Shown: positions 1 to 6,214 of the stretch, piece by piece
How the letters are laid out: each line of letters starts with the position of its first letter
How positions within the stretch are numbered: position 1 is the stretch's first letter
Assembly: GCA_003024985.2 (NCBI GenBank)
Contig: PXIH01S0063616.1
Source of the DNA: Euperipatoides rowelli
Lineage: Eukaryota > Onychophora > Udeonychophora > Euonychophora > Peripatopsidae
Direction: 5' to 3' (one strand)
Length of the DNA stretch: 10,963 bases
Program-made: the position numbers and the translations under genes
The notes under the pieces: generated by a model
Databases searched by the model: none
What the model saw: the letters and a program-made list of their open reading frames with translations, nothing else
What the model was told of the DNA's origin: nothing

Positions 1-5
1 ATATT

Positions 6-45
6 AGAATATTGATTATTATGTCAGAATATTTGATAATTATGT
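6..45. repeat. Degenerate two-copy tandem repeat of about 20 bp
   Basis: Positions 6-25 and 26-45 are similar 20-bp units, both beginning AGAATATT and ending close to TTATGT. The copies differ at a few positions. In AT-rich DNA this may be a chance or slippage product. Confidence 0.35.
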
Positions 46-925
46 GTATTTTCACTATATTATTCATTTTTGCTAGCTCATATCATCAAATTCTGACTGA
101 ACTTACGTAAAGAATCATTTTTTTATTGAGAGGATCTGAGCTGTGAAATCCGAGATCCAGACGCTAGTGTCATTTCATTAAAGTACACAGTCTTTGAATT
201 TTTATCAGAATTATCACTTATTTAAATCCTTTACATATTCATGTCAACATTTTTACGCTGATAAATTGAAAATATATTTACAACTATTTTAAACAATAAT
301 AAAATGAACAAAGATCAATTTATTGTTCTTTCCCCTCTCCATGATTATGAAGTTGAAATGGTTTATCAAATTAAAAATTTGGACTTAAAATTGAATTTTA
401 CTCAGTAAATAAAAATTTTGATAGATAATTTCCAGAATAAGATTCTGATAGTATATATTTGGTTGTAAAAATCTGATCAATGGCCTCTTCCCAGGCAGGG
501 TTGGAATTTGATGTTTATAGGCCATAGTTACTTTCACTTTGTGATGTGCAAAAACAGGACTAAACACCCACTGAATTATGCCGAATGACATGATGATCTT
601 ATATTGTTAAACCACCTGACTGATAAATAGCCTCTGGTATTATACATACAGACGTAGACAAAATCATTTATAATTCAAATTTATCATTTTGTACAATTTA
701 AATTAATTTGTTGATTGAAAAATATTTTCATATTTTCTCTTTTAAGAAAAAGCTGAGCGGCTATCATTTTTATATTTCTTGCCTGGAAATATTAAATTGT
801 TTGTATTGTACGGTAATTTTGAAATTTTAGATGTATAAATTTCTGTCTCACTATATTTTTTATCCTTATGATTTCTGCTTTTAAAATTTTCACTCTTTTG
901 TAAGCCCTAAATAATTAATAGGGTC

Positions 926-949
926 TAGGCACTGTGCCTACAGTGCCTA
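926..949. repeat. Short nested palindrome (potential hairpin)
   Basis: TAGGCACTG (926-934) and CAGTGCCTA (941-949) are perfect 9-bp inverted repeats around a 6-nt loop, TGCCTA. The loop itself can pair with the first arm, because AGGCAC-T-GTGCCT is also a near-palindrome, so two alternative hairpins are possible. It sits in a local GC-richer island and may belong to an unidentified repeat family. Confidence 0.5.
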
Positions 950-1718
950 ATGGGAAATCTAGCCATGTGCCCTGGGCCAAACAGCAGATGGAGCAATTGG
1001 TGCCTGGAACCATGGCAGCAAGTATTAAAAGGTAGCAATTAGTTTTCAGACTATTATTTCCCTATATTTTAATTTTTTTTTGTGCTTCAAATTTGAATAA
1101 AAAACTACTGAACACAGAAGCAATATTAATAATGGTTAGGGTTTCTGACTTGGCATTAATTTTTGTTCAATTCTGCAATATATCGCAATTTGATGCTTTA
1201 ATCCAGAAAAGTTTTTAATTACCCTAATCCAGCCATCAATAGTAAACAAACGAATAAGATAAATGAAAACCATTTGGTTATGATAAAAAAAAAAGTGTAA
1301 TAATATTATTACAGTGTTCCATTATTGTCAACCATTTAATACCCAATTACATATTCCAAACAATTTATATTTTGTTTAACCATATTATGATTTGTAAACA
1401 TTAAAAAATAACTATTGTTGTGCATAAAATTATAACATTAAATATTATGTTGTTTTTTTTTAATAATTGTTTCTCCATAGGGAGAAACTGTTATATAGAT
1501 TTATTATGTTACAATCTAGATCAGTATTTCTCAACAGATAACATGTGATGATATATATAGATTTGCAGTTATAGAGAATATGAAAGGAAATTTTGAAGTA
1601 GACCTTGAGTAATGTATAGATAAAATTGAAAAAATACTTGTTGTAAAGCAGGAAGATAGTTGCTATGGATGTGCCTTTTGTGGGGAAAATATAGATTCGA
1701 TTCATGAATTAACCCTAA

Positions 1719-2340
1719 CTGACTTACATTAGTAGAGCATTGGACCAGGTGAGGAAGTTGGATTTGCTTCCACTACTCAATGAATGATATAATAACTACT
1801 TAAGACTGGGAGGTCTTTATTGCTTTTCTACCATAGACTTGAAAAGCAGATACCATTATTATGACACTTCTCAGAGAATCAAGGAAAATCTTTGACTTCG
1901 GGACCTTTTGGGATAAATTCCAGTTCAAAAAGAGTGCCCATGGGAGCCACAAATAGCAGAATCTACTTGCAAACTGTAGAAAAGGTGCTAGCTGATTTGG
2001 TGGGTGACAATTTTATCATCTTTCAAGATGAAATTCTAGTTTCTAAGAATCACTTAACAAGATCTGTAATTACTAATCAATAGATTTGCAACCATTAGAA
2101 CAAAGTATCACCATTTAGGCCAGAAAGTGCATTTTATTAAGATGTGTAAAAAAAATTTGGCTGCATAATAAATAAAGGGAAATTATCTCTGACCCTGGTT
2201 ATGTCTATAGTATTAAAGAACTATCACTTCCTATGAATAAAAGGAGTTTCTTTGAGTGGTCAAATTTTATGCTTGATTTCTCAAAGAACTTACCAAAACA
2301 ATTGAATCTATACAGGCATTGATTAGAGGAAAATAAATAG
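1719..2340 (+). pseudogene. Ty3/gypsy reverse transcriptase and connection domain, dead
   Basis: This is what remains of an RNA-directed DNA polymerase. Frame 1719-1895 begins with a segment like the family's 'DYRxLN...PLP' block (here SRALDQ...LLPLLN), then has LGG and FSTIDL (1824-1841), the motif A region with the catalytic Asp at 1836-1838. A shift to the frame at 1892-2083 gives GPFG, KRVPMGATNS and VLADLVGD. The catalytic YxDD motif appears as FQDE (2021-2032), so the second Asp is Glu. The frame from 2158 gives the post-RT segment ISDPGYV...IKELSLP and ends on a stop at 2338-2340. In-frame stops (for example 1785, 1893, 2081, 2173, 2338) and two frame changes make it non-functional. 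Confidence 0.85.
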
Positions 2341-2431
2341 TATTCAGTGGAATTGTGAAGTGAATACTTGCAATGATATAAAGAGTATAACGAAAAGGAC
2401 CCAGTCCTGGTGTGCCTAAATTACTCTAAAC
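2341..2431 (+). pseudogene. Ty3/gypsy RNase H, N-terminal part, cut by hAT
   Basis: The frame of the connection domain runs on without a shift and reads DPVLVCLNYSKP just before the hAT element. In Ty3/gypsy RNase H the matching segment is 'aPVLxxPDxxKPFxLxxDAS'. Stops at 2356 and 2374 show decay. Joining 2431 to 3954, with one copy of the target duplication kept, continues the frame as KPFQL, which confirms that hAT interrupted a once continuous domain. Confidence 0.82.
2424..2431. repeat. hAT target-site duplication, left copy
   Basis: CTCTAAAC lies immediately before the left terminus CAGTGTTTCCC and is repeated exactly after the right terminus at 3946-3953. Eight bp is the typical target duplication length of hAT transposons. 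Confidence 0.93.
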
Positions 2432-2451
2432 CAGTGTTTCCCAAACTTTTT
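2432..2451. repeat. hAT left terminal inverted repeat
   Basis: CAGTGTTTCCCAAACTTTTT matches the inverted right end with one mismatch in the first 14 bases, then diverges. Its likely role was as the transposase cleavage and binding end. Confidence 0.88.
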
Positions 2452-2616
2452 CAAATGAGGACCAGTGTTTGGAAAATTTTTCTTCAATGGCCTAGCTATC
2501 CATAAATCCCAAAGTTTTGATAAGCTTTTTTTTTTTGCTGTCAAACATTTTATTGGATTATCTTTTTTTTTAATACCTAGCCCAAACATTTTATTTTATT
2601 AAAAGTGTGCCAAACA

Positions 2617-2691
2617 TTGCCTCGGTGGTGAAGTTGGCAAGCAGGCAGACTGCCAACAAAGATATTGTGCGTTCAAATCCCGCTTAAGGCA
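2617..2691 (+). repeat. tRNA-like unit (old SINE head or tRNA pseudogene)
   Basis: An A box TGGTGAAGTTGG (2626-2637) fits TRGYNNANNNGG, and a B box GTTCAAATC (2671-2679) fits GWTCRANNC. The acceptor arms 2619-2625 and 2684-2690 pair at six of seven positions (two are G-T), and the total length of 73 nt with a discriminator A is that of a real tRNA. The T stem has one mismatch. The D stem does not pair, the anticodon stem is poor, and position 33 is A rather than U, so it is not a working tRNA. It is probably the pol III head of an old SINE. The flanks show only a blurred possible duplication (around 2587-2614 and 2733-2761). Confidence 0.6.
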
Positions 2692-2799
2692 TGGATGTCA
2701 TGTGATGTCTAATAAAGAAAACATATTTCTGTTTTATTTTTAAATAAAGGTGTTAAACAACACATCAACAAGTAATAAAGCAATCATTTAATTTGATTA

Positions 2800-2800
2800 N
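2800..2800. other. Single N at an assembly join with duplicated flanks
   Basis: The N is flanked by two identical 18-bp copies of a sequence starting AATCATTTAATTT (2782-2799 and 2801-2818). This is what results when two contig ends that overlap are joined without merging. Other lone Ns are at 5193 and 6952 without such duplication. Confidence 0.65.
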
Positions 2801-3083
2801 AATCATTTAATTTGATTACGATTAATATTTATTATTATTTTTTTAATAAATCTAAAAGACAAACATTTTATTTATAATTTTATCTGTTAATTATTCAAAG
2901 TAATACGGTAATTTGATTTTATTAGTTAGATTTTAGATGTATAAACTAAAAAACGAAAATGATTACTTATTTAGTTATTAAATTTGTTTATTAAACATAT
3001 AATTAAATAATAAGAATTATATATGCTTTTCTTTTTAATGAGTAGGGTGATGCTGTTTCCCATCACATAGTAATTTCAAATCA

Positions 3084-3094
3084 GGGGGGGGGGG
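3084..3094 (+). repeat. Poly-G run, 11 nt
   Basis: An uninterrupted run of 11 G inside the hAT element. It is rare in such AT-rich DNA and prone to slippage, so its length may not be accurate. Confidence 0.8.
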
Positions 3095-3222
3095 AGATGA
3101 TAGCTTTATTCTTAAATTTTGCTCAACATCTATGTTTTTGTAATGGCCTACATATTTTTTTTTAAATTTAAAAAGATCATTCGAACGTTTCAGTTTACAA
3201 TCAGTTTGTGTTGTGGAAATAC

Positions 3223-3234
3223 ATAATCAAATAC
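3223..3234. repeat. SINE target-site duplication, left copy
   Basis: ATAATCAAATAC occurs here and again exactly at 3496-3507. The bases on either side differ, so the duplication is 12 bp, in the range made by LINE-driven retroposition. Confidence 0.85.
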
Positions 3235-3495
3235 GTCTCGGTTTCATGGTTGAGCGGTATTGCCGCTTGGATTGCTAAACCAAAGGCATATGCTGGGAGT
3301 TACAGGTTCGATCCCCGGCTAGGGCAGTTATGGAACTAATTTTTTCCCTAGCTGTAACAGCTCGCTTTGGATTTTTTTCCAAGTACGCTACCCTTTGCAC
3401 CACAAGGAACCAGTTTAGCATGTATTCGCAAGTAATTATAAGTTTATATTAGTTATCAACCAAAAAATACATCTCTTCTCCTTTAAAAAAAAATG
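3235..3495 (+). mobile_element. tRNA-derived SINE, about 261 bp, with intact target duplication
   Basis: The 5' part (3235-3327) is tRNA-like, with an A box TGGTTGAGCGG (3247-3257) and a B box GGTTCGATCCC (3305-3315) on the + strand. About 47 nt separate the boxes and the acceptor arms pair only partly, as expected for a SINE head derived from a longer-armed (Leu/Ser-type) tRNA; that type is my inference. A tRNA-unrelated body of about 140 bp follows and contains the palindrome AGCTGT-A-ACAGCT. The 3' end is A-rich (about nine A before the duplication). Perfect 12-bp copies flank the element. It sits inside the hAT element and is younger than it. I cannot assign a named SINE family. Confidence 0.82.
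3247..3315 (+). promoter_or_regulatory. Internal RNA polymerase III promoter (A and B boxes) of the SINE
   Basis: The A box at 3247-3257 is the 11-nt variant of TRGYNNANNNGG, and the B box at 3305-3315 contains GTTCGATCC. Transcription would start a few bases upstream, near 3235, which agrees with the edge of the target duplication. Confidence 0.72.
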
Positions 3496-3507
3496 ATAAT
3501 CAAATAC
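3496..3507. repeat. SINE target-site duplication, right copy
   Basis: Exact second copy of ATAATCAAATAC, directly after the A-rich SINE tail. Confidence 0.85.
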
Positions 3508-3731
3508 TATGCTAGTTAACTACACAGGAATAATGCCAGCTTAAAAATAATAACCAATAATGTATGTGAGGTATTTGGCGTGTTAACAAATTTGAAAAGT
3601 CGTATTTTTTTAGTAAGAATAAGATTTCACCATTAGATGACACGTCGAGCTGCAATATTAATTTTGTTATTTGATAATATTTATGATAAAAAAGTAGTCT
3701 ACTATGGACTAATGAAATTAAAATTTACGTA

Positions 3732-3854
3732 ACATATTTTGTTAATAAAATAACAAATAGTAAAGTTTTTATGTTATAATTGTTGCATATTTAAAGTTTG
3801 TGAAAACATATTTTTTGTTAATAAAATAACAACAAATAGTAAAGTTTTATGTTA
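3732..3854. repeat. Subterminal direct repeats in the hAT element
   Basis: Two related copies, 3732-3776 and 3806-3854, start ACATATTTT and end AGTAAAG...ATGTTA. They lie 74 bp apart and differ by small indels in T runs and one extra AAC. In hAT elements, subterminal repeats can serve as transposase binding sites; here that is an inference. Confidence 0.7.
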
Positions 3855-3883
3855 AAATATATTTGTTCATGCTTTAGTTGTCA

Positions 3884-3920
3884 GGACCGGTAATTTCTTT
3901 CCGAGGCCCGGTACCGGTCC
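3884..3920. repeat. Subterminal hairpin near the hAT right end
   Basis: GGACCGGTA (3884-3892) and TACCGGTCC (3912-3920) are perfect 9-bp inverted repeats around a 19-nt loop. The 3' arm joins the terminal segment that ends the element. This GC-rich block stands out from its surroundings, as hAT ends often do. Confidence 0.75.
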
Positions 3921-3925
3921 ACGAA

Positions 3926-3945
3926 CCACACTTTGGGAAACTCTG
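3926..3945. repeat. hAT right terminal inverted repeat
   Basis: On the + strand it ends TTTGGGAAACTCTG at 3945. Its reverse complement starts CAGAGTTTCCCAAA, matching the left end with one mismatch over 14 bases. Confidence 0.88.
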
Positions 3946-3953
3946 CTCTAAAC
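3946..3953. repeat. hAT target-site duplication, right copy
   Basis: CTCTAAAC follows the right terminus directly and matches 2424-2431 exactly. Confidence 0.93.
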
Positions 3954-4290
3954 CATTCCAGTTGAGCATAATCCACAGTAGGTGTCCATTTGTTCATCTC
4001 ATGAGCAAGAAGGAAATGAAGGGGGGGGGGGGTCATTCATAGTCCTTCGAGTATTACAGTAGAATGTTAAAGCAAGCCAAGTTCAGAATTGGAAAAAAGT
4101 CAGGGCCATAGTAGATGCCCTCAAACACTTTAGACATATAGTATACAGTTACCAAGTTGGTGATATATTCTCATCAAAATTGTTTAAAGTATTTAAGAGG
4201 GTTTAGAGAGAGAAACTCATGGATTTCTAGATAATTATATTGTAAGGATGATTTTGAGATCTCAGGTACTGGTTAAAAAATGTAAAGATA
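3954..4290 (+). pseudogene. Ty3/gypsy RNase H, C-terminal part, dead
   Basis: This continues the domain split by hAT. It begins with FQL, and the frame shifts within the first 30 bases: the residues STVGV-like of the family's 'DASxxGVGAVL' block are found only in a second frame. A 12-nt G run (4021-4032) follows. The frame 4033-4206 then reads to AIVDALKHFRH (from 4105) and YSYQV, which matches the family's 'EALAIVxALKHFRHYLxGxxF' helix and strand. A short DFEI at about 4250-4261, followed by a GKN-like segment, fits the domain end ('DFeIxYxxGKxNxxAD'). Stops occur at 4060 and 4204. No intact active site can be read in one frame. Confidence 0.8.
4021..4032 (+). repeat. Poly-G run, 12 nt
   Basis: An uninterrupted 12-G run within the gypsy RNase H remnant, at a point where the coding pattern also breaks. 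Slippage may have made it. Confidence 0.8.
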
Positions 4291-5077
4291 CCAATAATCT
4301 AAGTGATTTAAAAATAAGCAATGACAATATATGTGACTTAAGTGCTCCATTGATGAGCACAGATGAATTGCCACATTTTTAAAAAATGGTTAGTGTTTTA
4401 ATAATGGGTGTGTAACACCAGGGTAGGCATTGGTGTGTATTGTATGTATAAACACAATGTTAATCAGATAGTCTCATAGTCATAGGAAAGCAGTCAAACA
4501 ATAGGGTGGAACTATTGTGATTATAGAAAGAATGAGGGTAACCTTTGAGAAGTGGTTAAAGAAAACAAAATTAAAGATTCATAGTAATTAAGTAGTGGGA
4601 AATGTTAGCAAAAACTTATTTTTTTTAAGAATAATGAATGGTTAATGAACTATTGTGATTATAGAAAGAATGAGGGTAACCTTTGAGAAGTGGTTAAAGA
4701 AAACAAAATTAAAGATTCATAGTAATTAAGTAGTGGGAAATGTTAGCAAAAACTTATTTTTTTTAAGAATAATGAATGGCTAAACCACCAAAAGAGGGAA
4801 ATAATTAACATTGAGGAGTTAAAAAAATTAAGTGAAATGTTAAGCATAGTGGAAGTGTTTTAGGAATATACAAAACATCATATGATAATGAATTGGCAAA
4901 TAGTCTGAGGGGAAGAAAAATAACTCTTGCATTCCTTCAAAATGTATAAACCAGCAAATAAAGGTTAAAGTAATCACAGATGGTGAAAGAACAAATAATC
5001 TTTGCACAATAGGAGTGTTGGGCAGATTTTAAGGATTAGTAAGAGAATGTGTACCAAGCTCAGGTGAATGATCAGAG
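4290..5077. other. Gypsy-internal spacer without a recognisable domain
   Basis: It lies between the RNase H end and the integrase zinc region of the same remnant, where Ty3/gypsy elements have a variable linker. All frames contain frequent stops and I see no motif. A 133-bp duplication in it (4509-4779) lengthens it. Confidence 0.5.
4509..4779. repeat. Perfect two-copy 133-bp tandem duplication
   Basis: Positions 4509-4641 and 4647-4779 are identical base for base, including an 8-T run, and are separated by TTAAT, giving a period of 138 bp. The host sequence is an old, heavily mutated gypsy remnant, so identical copies mean a recent duplication, gene conversion or an assembly error. Confidence 0.92.
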
Positions 5078-5194
5078 GTAATTAAAATCAATGAATAGCA
5101 GCTTACAGATGACAGGTATACATAGGATGCAGTGGGGATCACATTCTACAAGAACATTGATAACTTCATTAGTGTTAGGGGAAATATTAGTCNA
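5078..5194 (+). pseudogene. Ty3/gypsy integrase N-terminal zinc region, dead
   Basis: One frame from 5078 with two stops reads FYKNIDNFISVRGNIS near its end. This resembles the last helix of the integrase HHCC domain ('WPgIxxDIxxFIxxCxxC'), with the two Cys positions now Arg and Ile. Upstream residues are too changed to place the His pair. The lone N at 5193 and a G run follow. The assignment rests mainly on the IDNFI helix and on position between RNase H and the core. Confidence 0.55.
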
Positions 5195-5203
5195 AGTACT
5201 TGA

Positions 5204-5215
5204 GGGGGGGGGGGG
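5204..5215 (+). repeat. Poly-G run, 12 nt
   Basis: An uninterrupted 12-G run ten bases after the ambiguous base at 5193. It is the third such run in about 2.1 kb, all with G on the + strand. Confidence 0.8.
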
Positions 5216-5429
5216 TATTGTGGATAATATCTATATCCCAAAACCACAGGTTTGAGTTGATTAGGAACTTTCATAACTAACATTGGAGATACAATGTCAA
5301 TATTTCCAATTAATCCAATGGGTATTAAAGTATTATTTTTGGTCCAGGTTTAGATCTTATATCAGAAGATTAAGTACAAAGTTGTTTGAATATCAGAGAG
5401 TGAGAGAAGTTAGAAGTTAGGTGCTGGTA

Positions 5430-5530
5430 CTAGATTCCAACAGTGGAAATGAGCACATTTATCAATATTTGGTATCAATTACTAGAATTGTTACCCTAAT
5501 TCTCATGGTTTATCAAAAGACTAAAACTGT
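5430..5530 (+). pseudogene. Ty3/gypsy integrase core fragment, truncated
   Basis: Across shifting frames, the stretch at about 5436-5456 gives a SNSGNEH segment where the family has 'SDNGxxF', the second catalytic Asp region. FGI follows (about 5468-5476), and then PNSHGL (about 5497-5514), matching 'YHPxSNGLAER', which lies just before the catalytic Glu helix. The pattern then stops, and LINE-like sequence on the other strand takes over. Spacing between the motifs fits an integrase. The first half of the core (5216-5430) is not readable. Confidence 0.5.
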
Positions 5531-6185
5531 GCCCACAGTCATCAAGTCTGAGCCTGTAGAACTCCACTTATTAAGCTGAGATAATGTGCCCAAAATATCA
5601 CCTGTGGTAATCGTAAAATTGTGCTGAGACTGAGTATCTCCGTGAATATGAAAGGCAATATCACACAGAATCCCATCACTATAACTCTTAGGCAATTGAA
5701 CACATCTCTGAAATACTGATAGATATGGTTAAGCATTGAAAGACCTGTCAAATTATTCACCCCATTGTATATGTAAGTAATAGGCGGTGTGGAATGCTTA
5801 TTAAAATAGGCTACCATGATCAAAGCAGAGATTTCTTGCTTACTAGCCGCTATATCCTTCCTAAGCATGAGCACCTGACTATCGTAGATTTGCTGAGTTA
5901 TAATATTATACTCTCTTTTACATTTCCTAAAGAAAGGAACCTGTTCCTTATTGATATTCCTCATCCCAGTCATTTGAGCATTCAGATCAAAAAGTTTTAA
6001 TATTACGGGTGCGCTTAAATTTCGTGTTGCATTCGATAATCCTCTGTACAAAAAAGTTTTTAAACACCATATAGTTCAAAATCGATAAACTATCAAGAGT
6101 AAATGTGCATGAATATACAAATCTGAAAATCCGCAGGATTCAAGTTCAAATCCGGTGTGATAAAAGGGGTGCCTTTGGTGAACCG
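5513..6185 (-). pseudogene. LINE ORF2 linker and start of reverse transcriptase, dead
   Basis: From 6185 to 6093 a frame with LNPADFQI resembles the 'WxLNxxLL' segment that follows the endonuclease in L1-like ORF2. An open stretch of 169 codons (6051-5542) then carries a basic, helical linker (KCKREYN, LRKDIAASKQEIS). Near 5695 the pattern moves to another frame, 5695-5513, with PKSYSDG and then ITTGDILGTLSQLN and SSTGSDLMTV. The last two match the RT entry 'lTxxElxxaLxxLpxxKSPGxDGLTxEF', with Thr for Pro. The frame stops at 5513-5515 before any RT catalytic motif. The frameshift and the lost RT make it a pseudogene. Confidence 0.75.
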
Positions 6186-6214
6186 CATATATAGGCACAT
6201 GTGAAGATGCAGAG

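Larger units (their letters stand above)
1..1718. other. AT-rich DNA without a supported gene
   Basis: Both strands are crowded with stops and A/T runs. The short open stretches on the - strand at 385-591 and 1460-1705 show no domain pattern and have low-complexity A/T-driven composition. A slightly GC-richer island at about 921-1035 carries a palindrome (listed separately) and may be an old repeat copy, but I cannot name it. I see no splice-bounded exon with protein-like content. Confidence 0.7.
2432..3945. mobile_element. Non-autonomous hAT-superfamily DNA transposon, 1514 bp
   Basis: The termini are inverted repeats. The left end reads CAGTGTTTCCCAAACTTTTT, and the right end, read inward on the other strand, CAGAGTTTCCCAAAGTGTGG; 13 of the first 14 bases match. 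The CAGxG start followed by TTCCCAA is the usual hAT terminus, and a perfect 8-bp duplication CTCTAAAC flanks the element. No transposase-like frame exists inside, so it would have depended on an autonomous relative. It carries a SINE (3235-3495), a tRNA-like unit (2617-2691), subterminal direct repeats and a subterminal hairpin. Many A/T indels suggest long residence, but the target duplication is still intact. It lies in a dead gypsy RNase H and so is younger than that element. Confidence 0.92.
1719..5530 (+). mobile_element. Decayed Ty3/gypsy retrotransposon pol remnant
   Basis: Reading the + strand in shifting frames gives the pol domain order of Ty3/gypsy elements: reverse transcriptase (1719-2160), connection (2158-2340), RNase H (2341-2431, then 3954 to about 4290), integrase zinc region (about 5078-5194) and part of the integrase core (about 5430-5530). 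The RT-RH-IN order separates it from copia elements. There are many stops and at least three frameshifts, and the hAT element at 2432-3945 interrupts it. I found no LTR, primer-binding site, gag or protease, so both ends are missing or decayed beyond recognition. About 800 bp between RNase H and the zinc region (4290-5078) shows no recognisable protein pattern. Boundaries are approximate. Confidence 0.85.

Noticed and set aside
385-591. 68-codon open frame on the - strand
   Set aside because: No domain pattern, AT-driven composition and no neighbouring exon-like signals; expected by chance.
1478-1540. Possible hAT-like ends: GAGAAACTG near 1481 and CAGTATTTCTCAA near 1526
   Set aside because: They face outward rather than inward, and no partner terminus or 8-bp duplication could be found for either.
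1460-1705. 81-codon open frame on the - strand
   Set aside because: Very rich in Ile, Tyr, Phe and Asn from A/T runs, and it abuts the start of the + strand gypsy RT.
5513-6051. An unknown viral or cellular protein on the - strand
   Set aside because: First looked novel, but its end matches the RT entry of LINEs, and the endonuclease motifs lie directly upstream on the same strand.
6121-6165. B-box-like AGTTCAAATCCGG on the + strand, suggesting another tRNA or SINE
   Set aside because: No A box or acceptor pairing lies upstream, and the same bases code for the LINE segment with LNPADF on the - strand.
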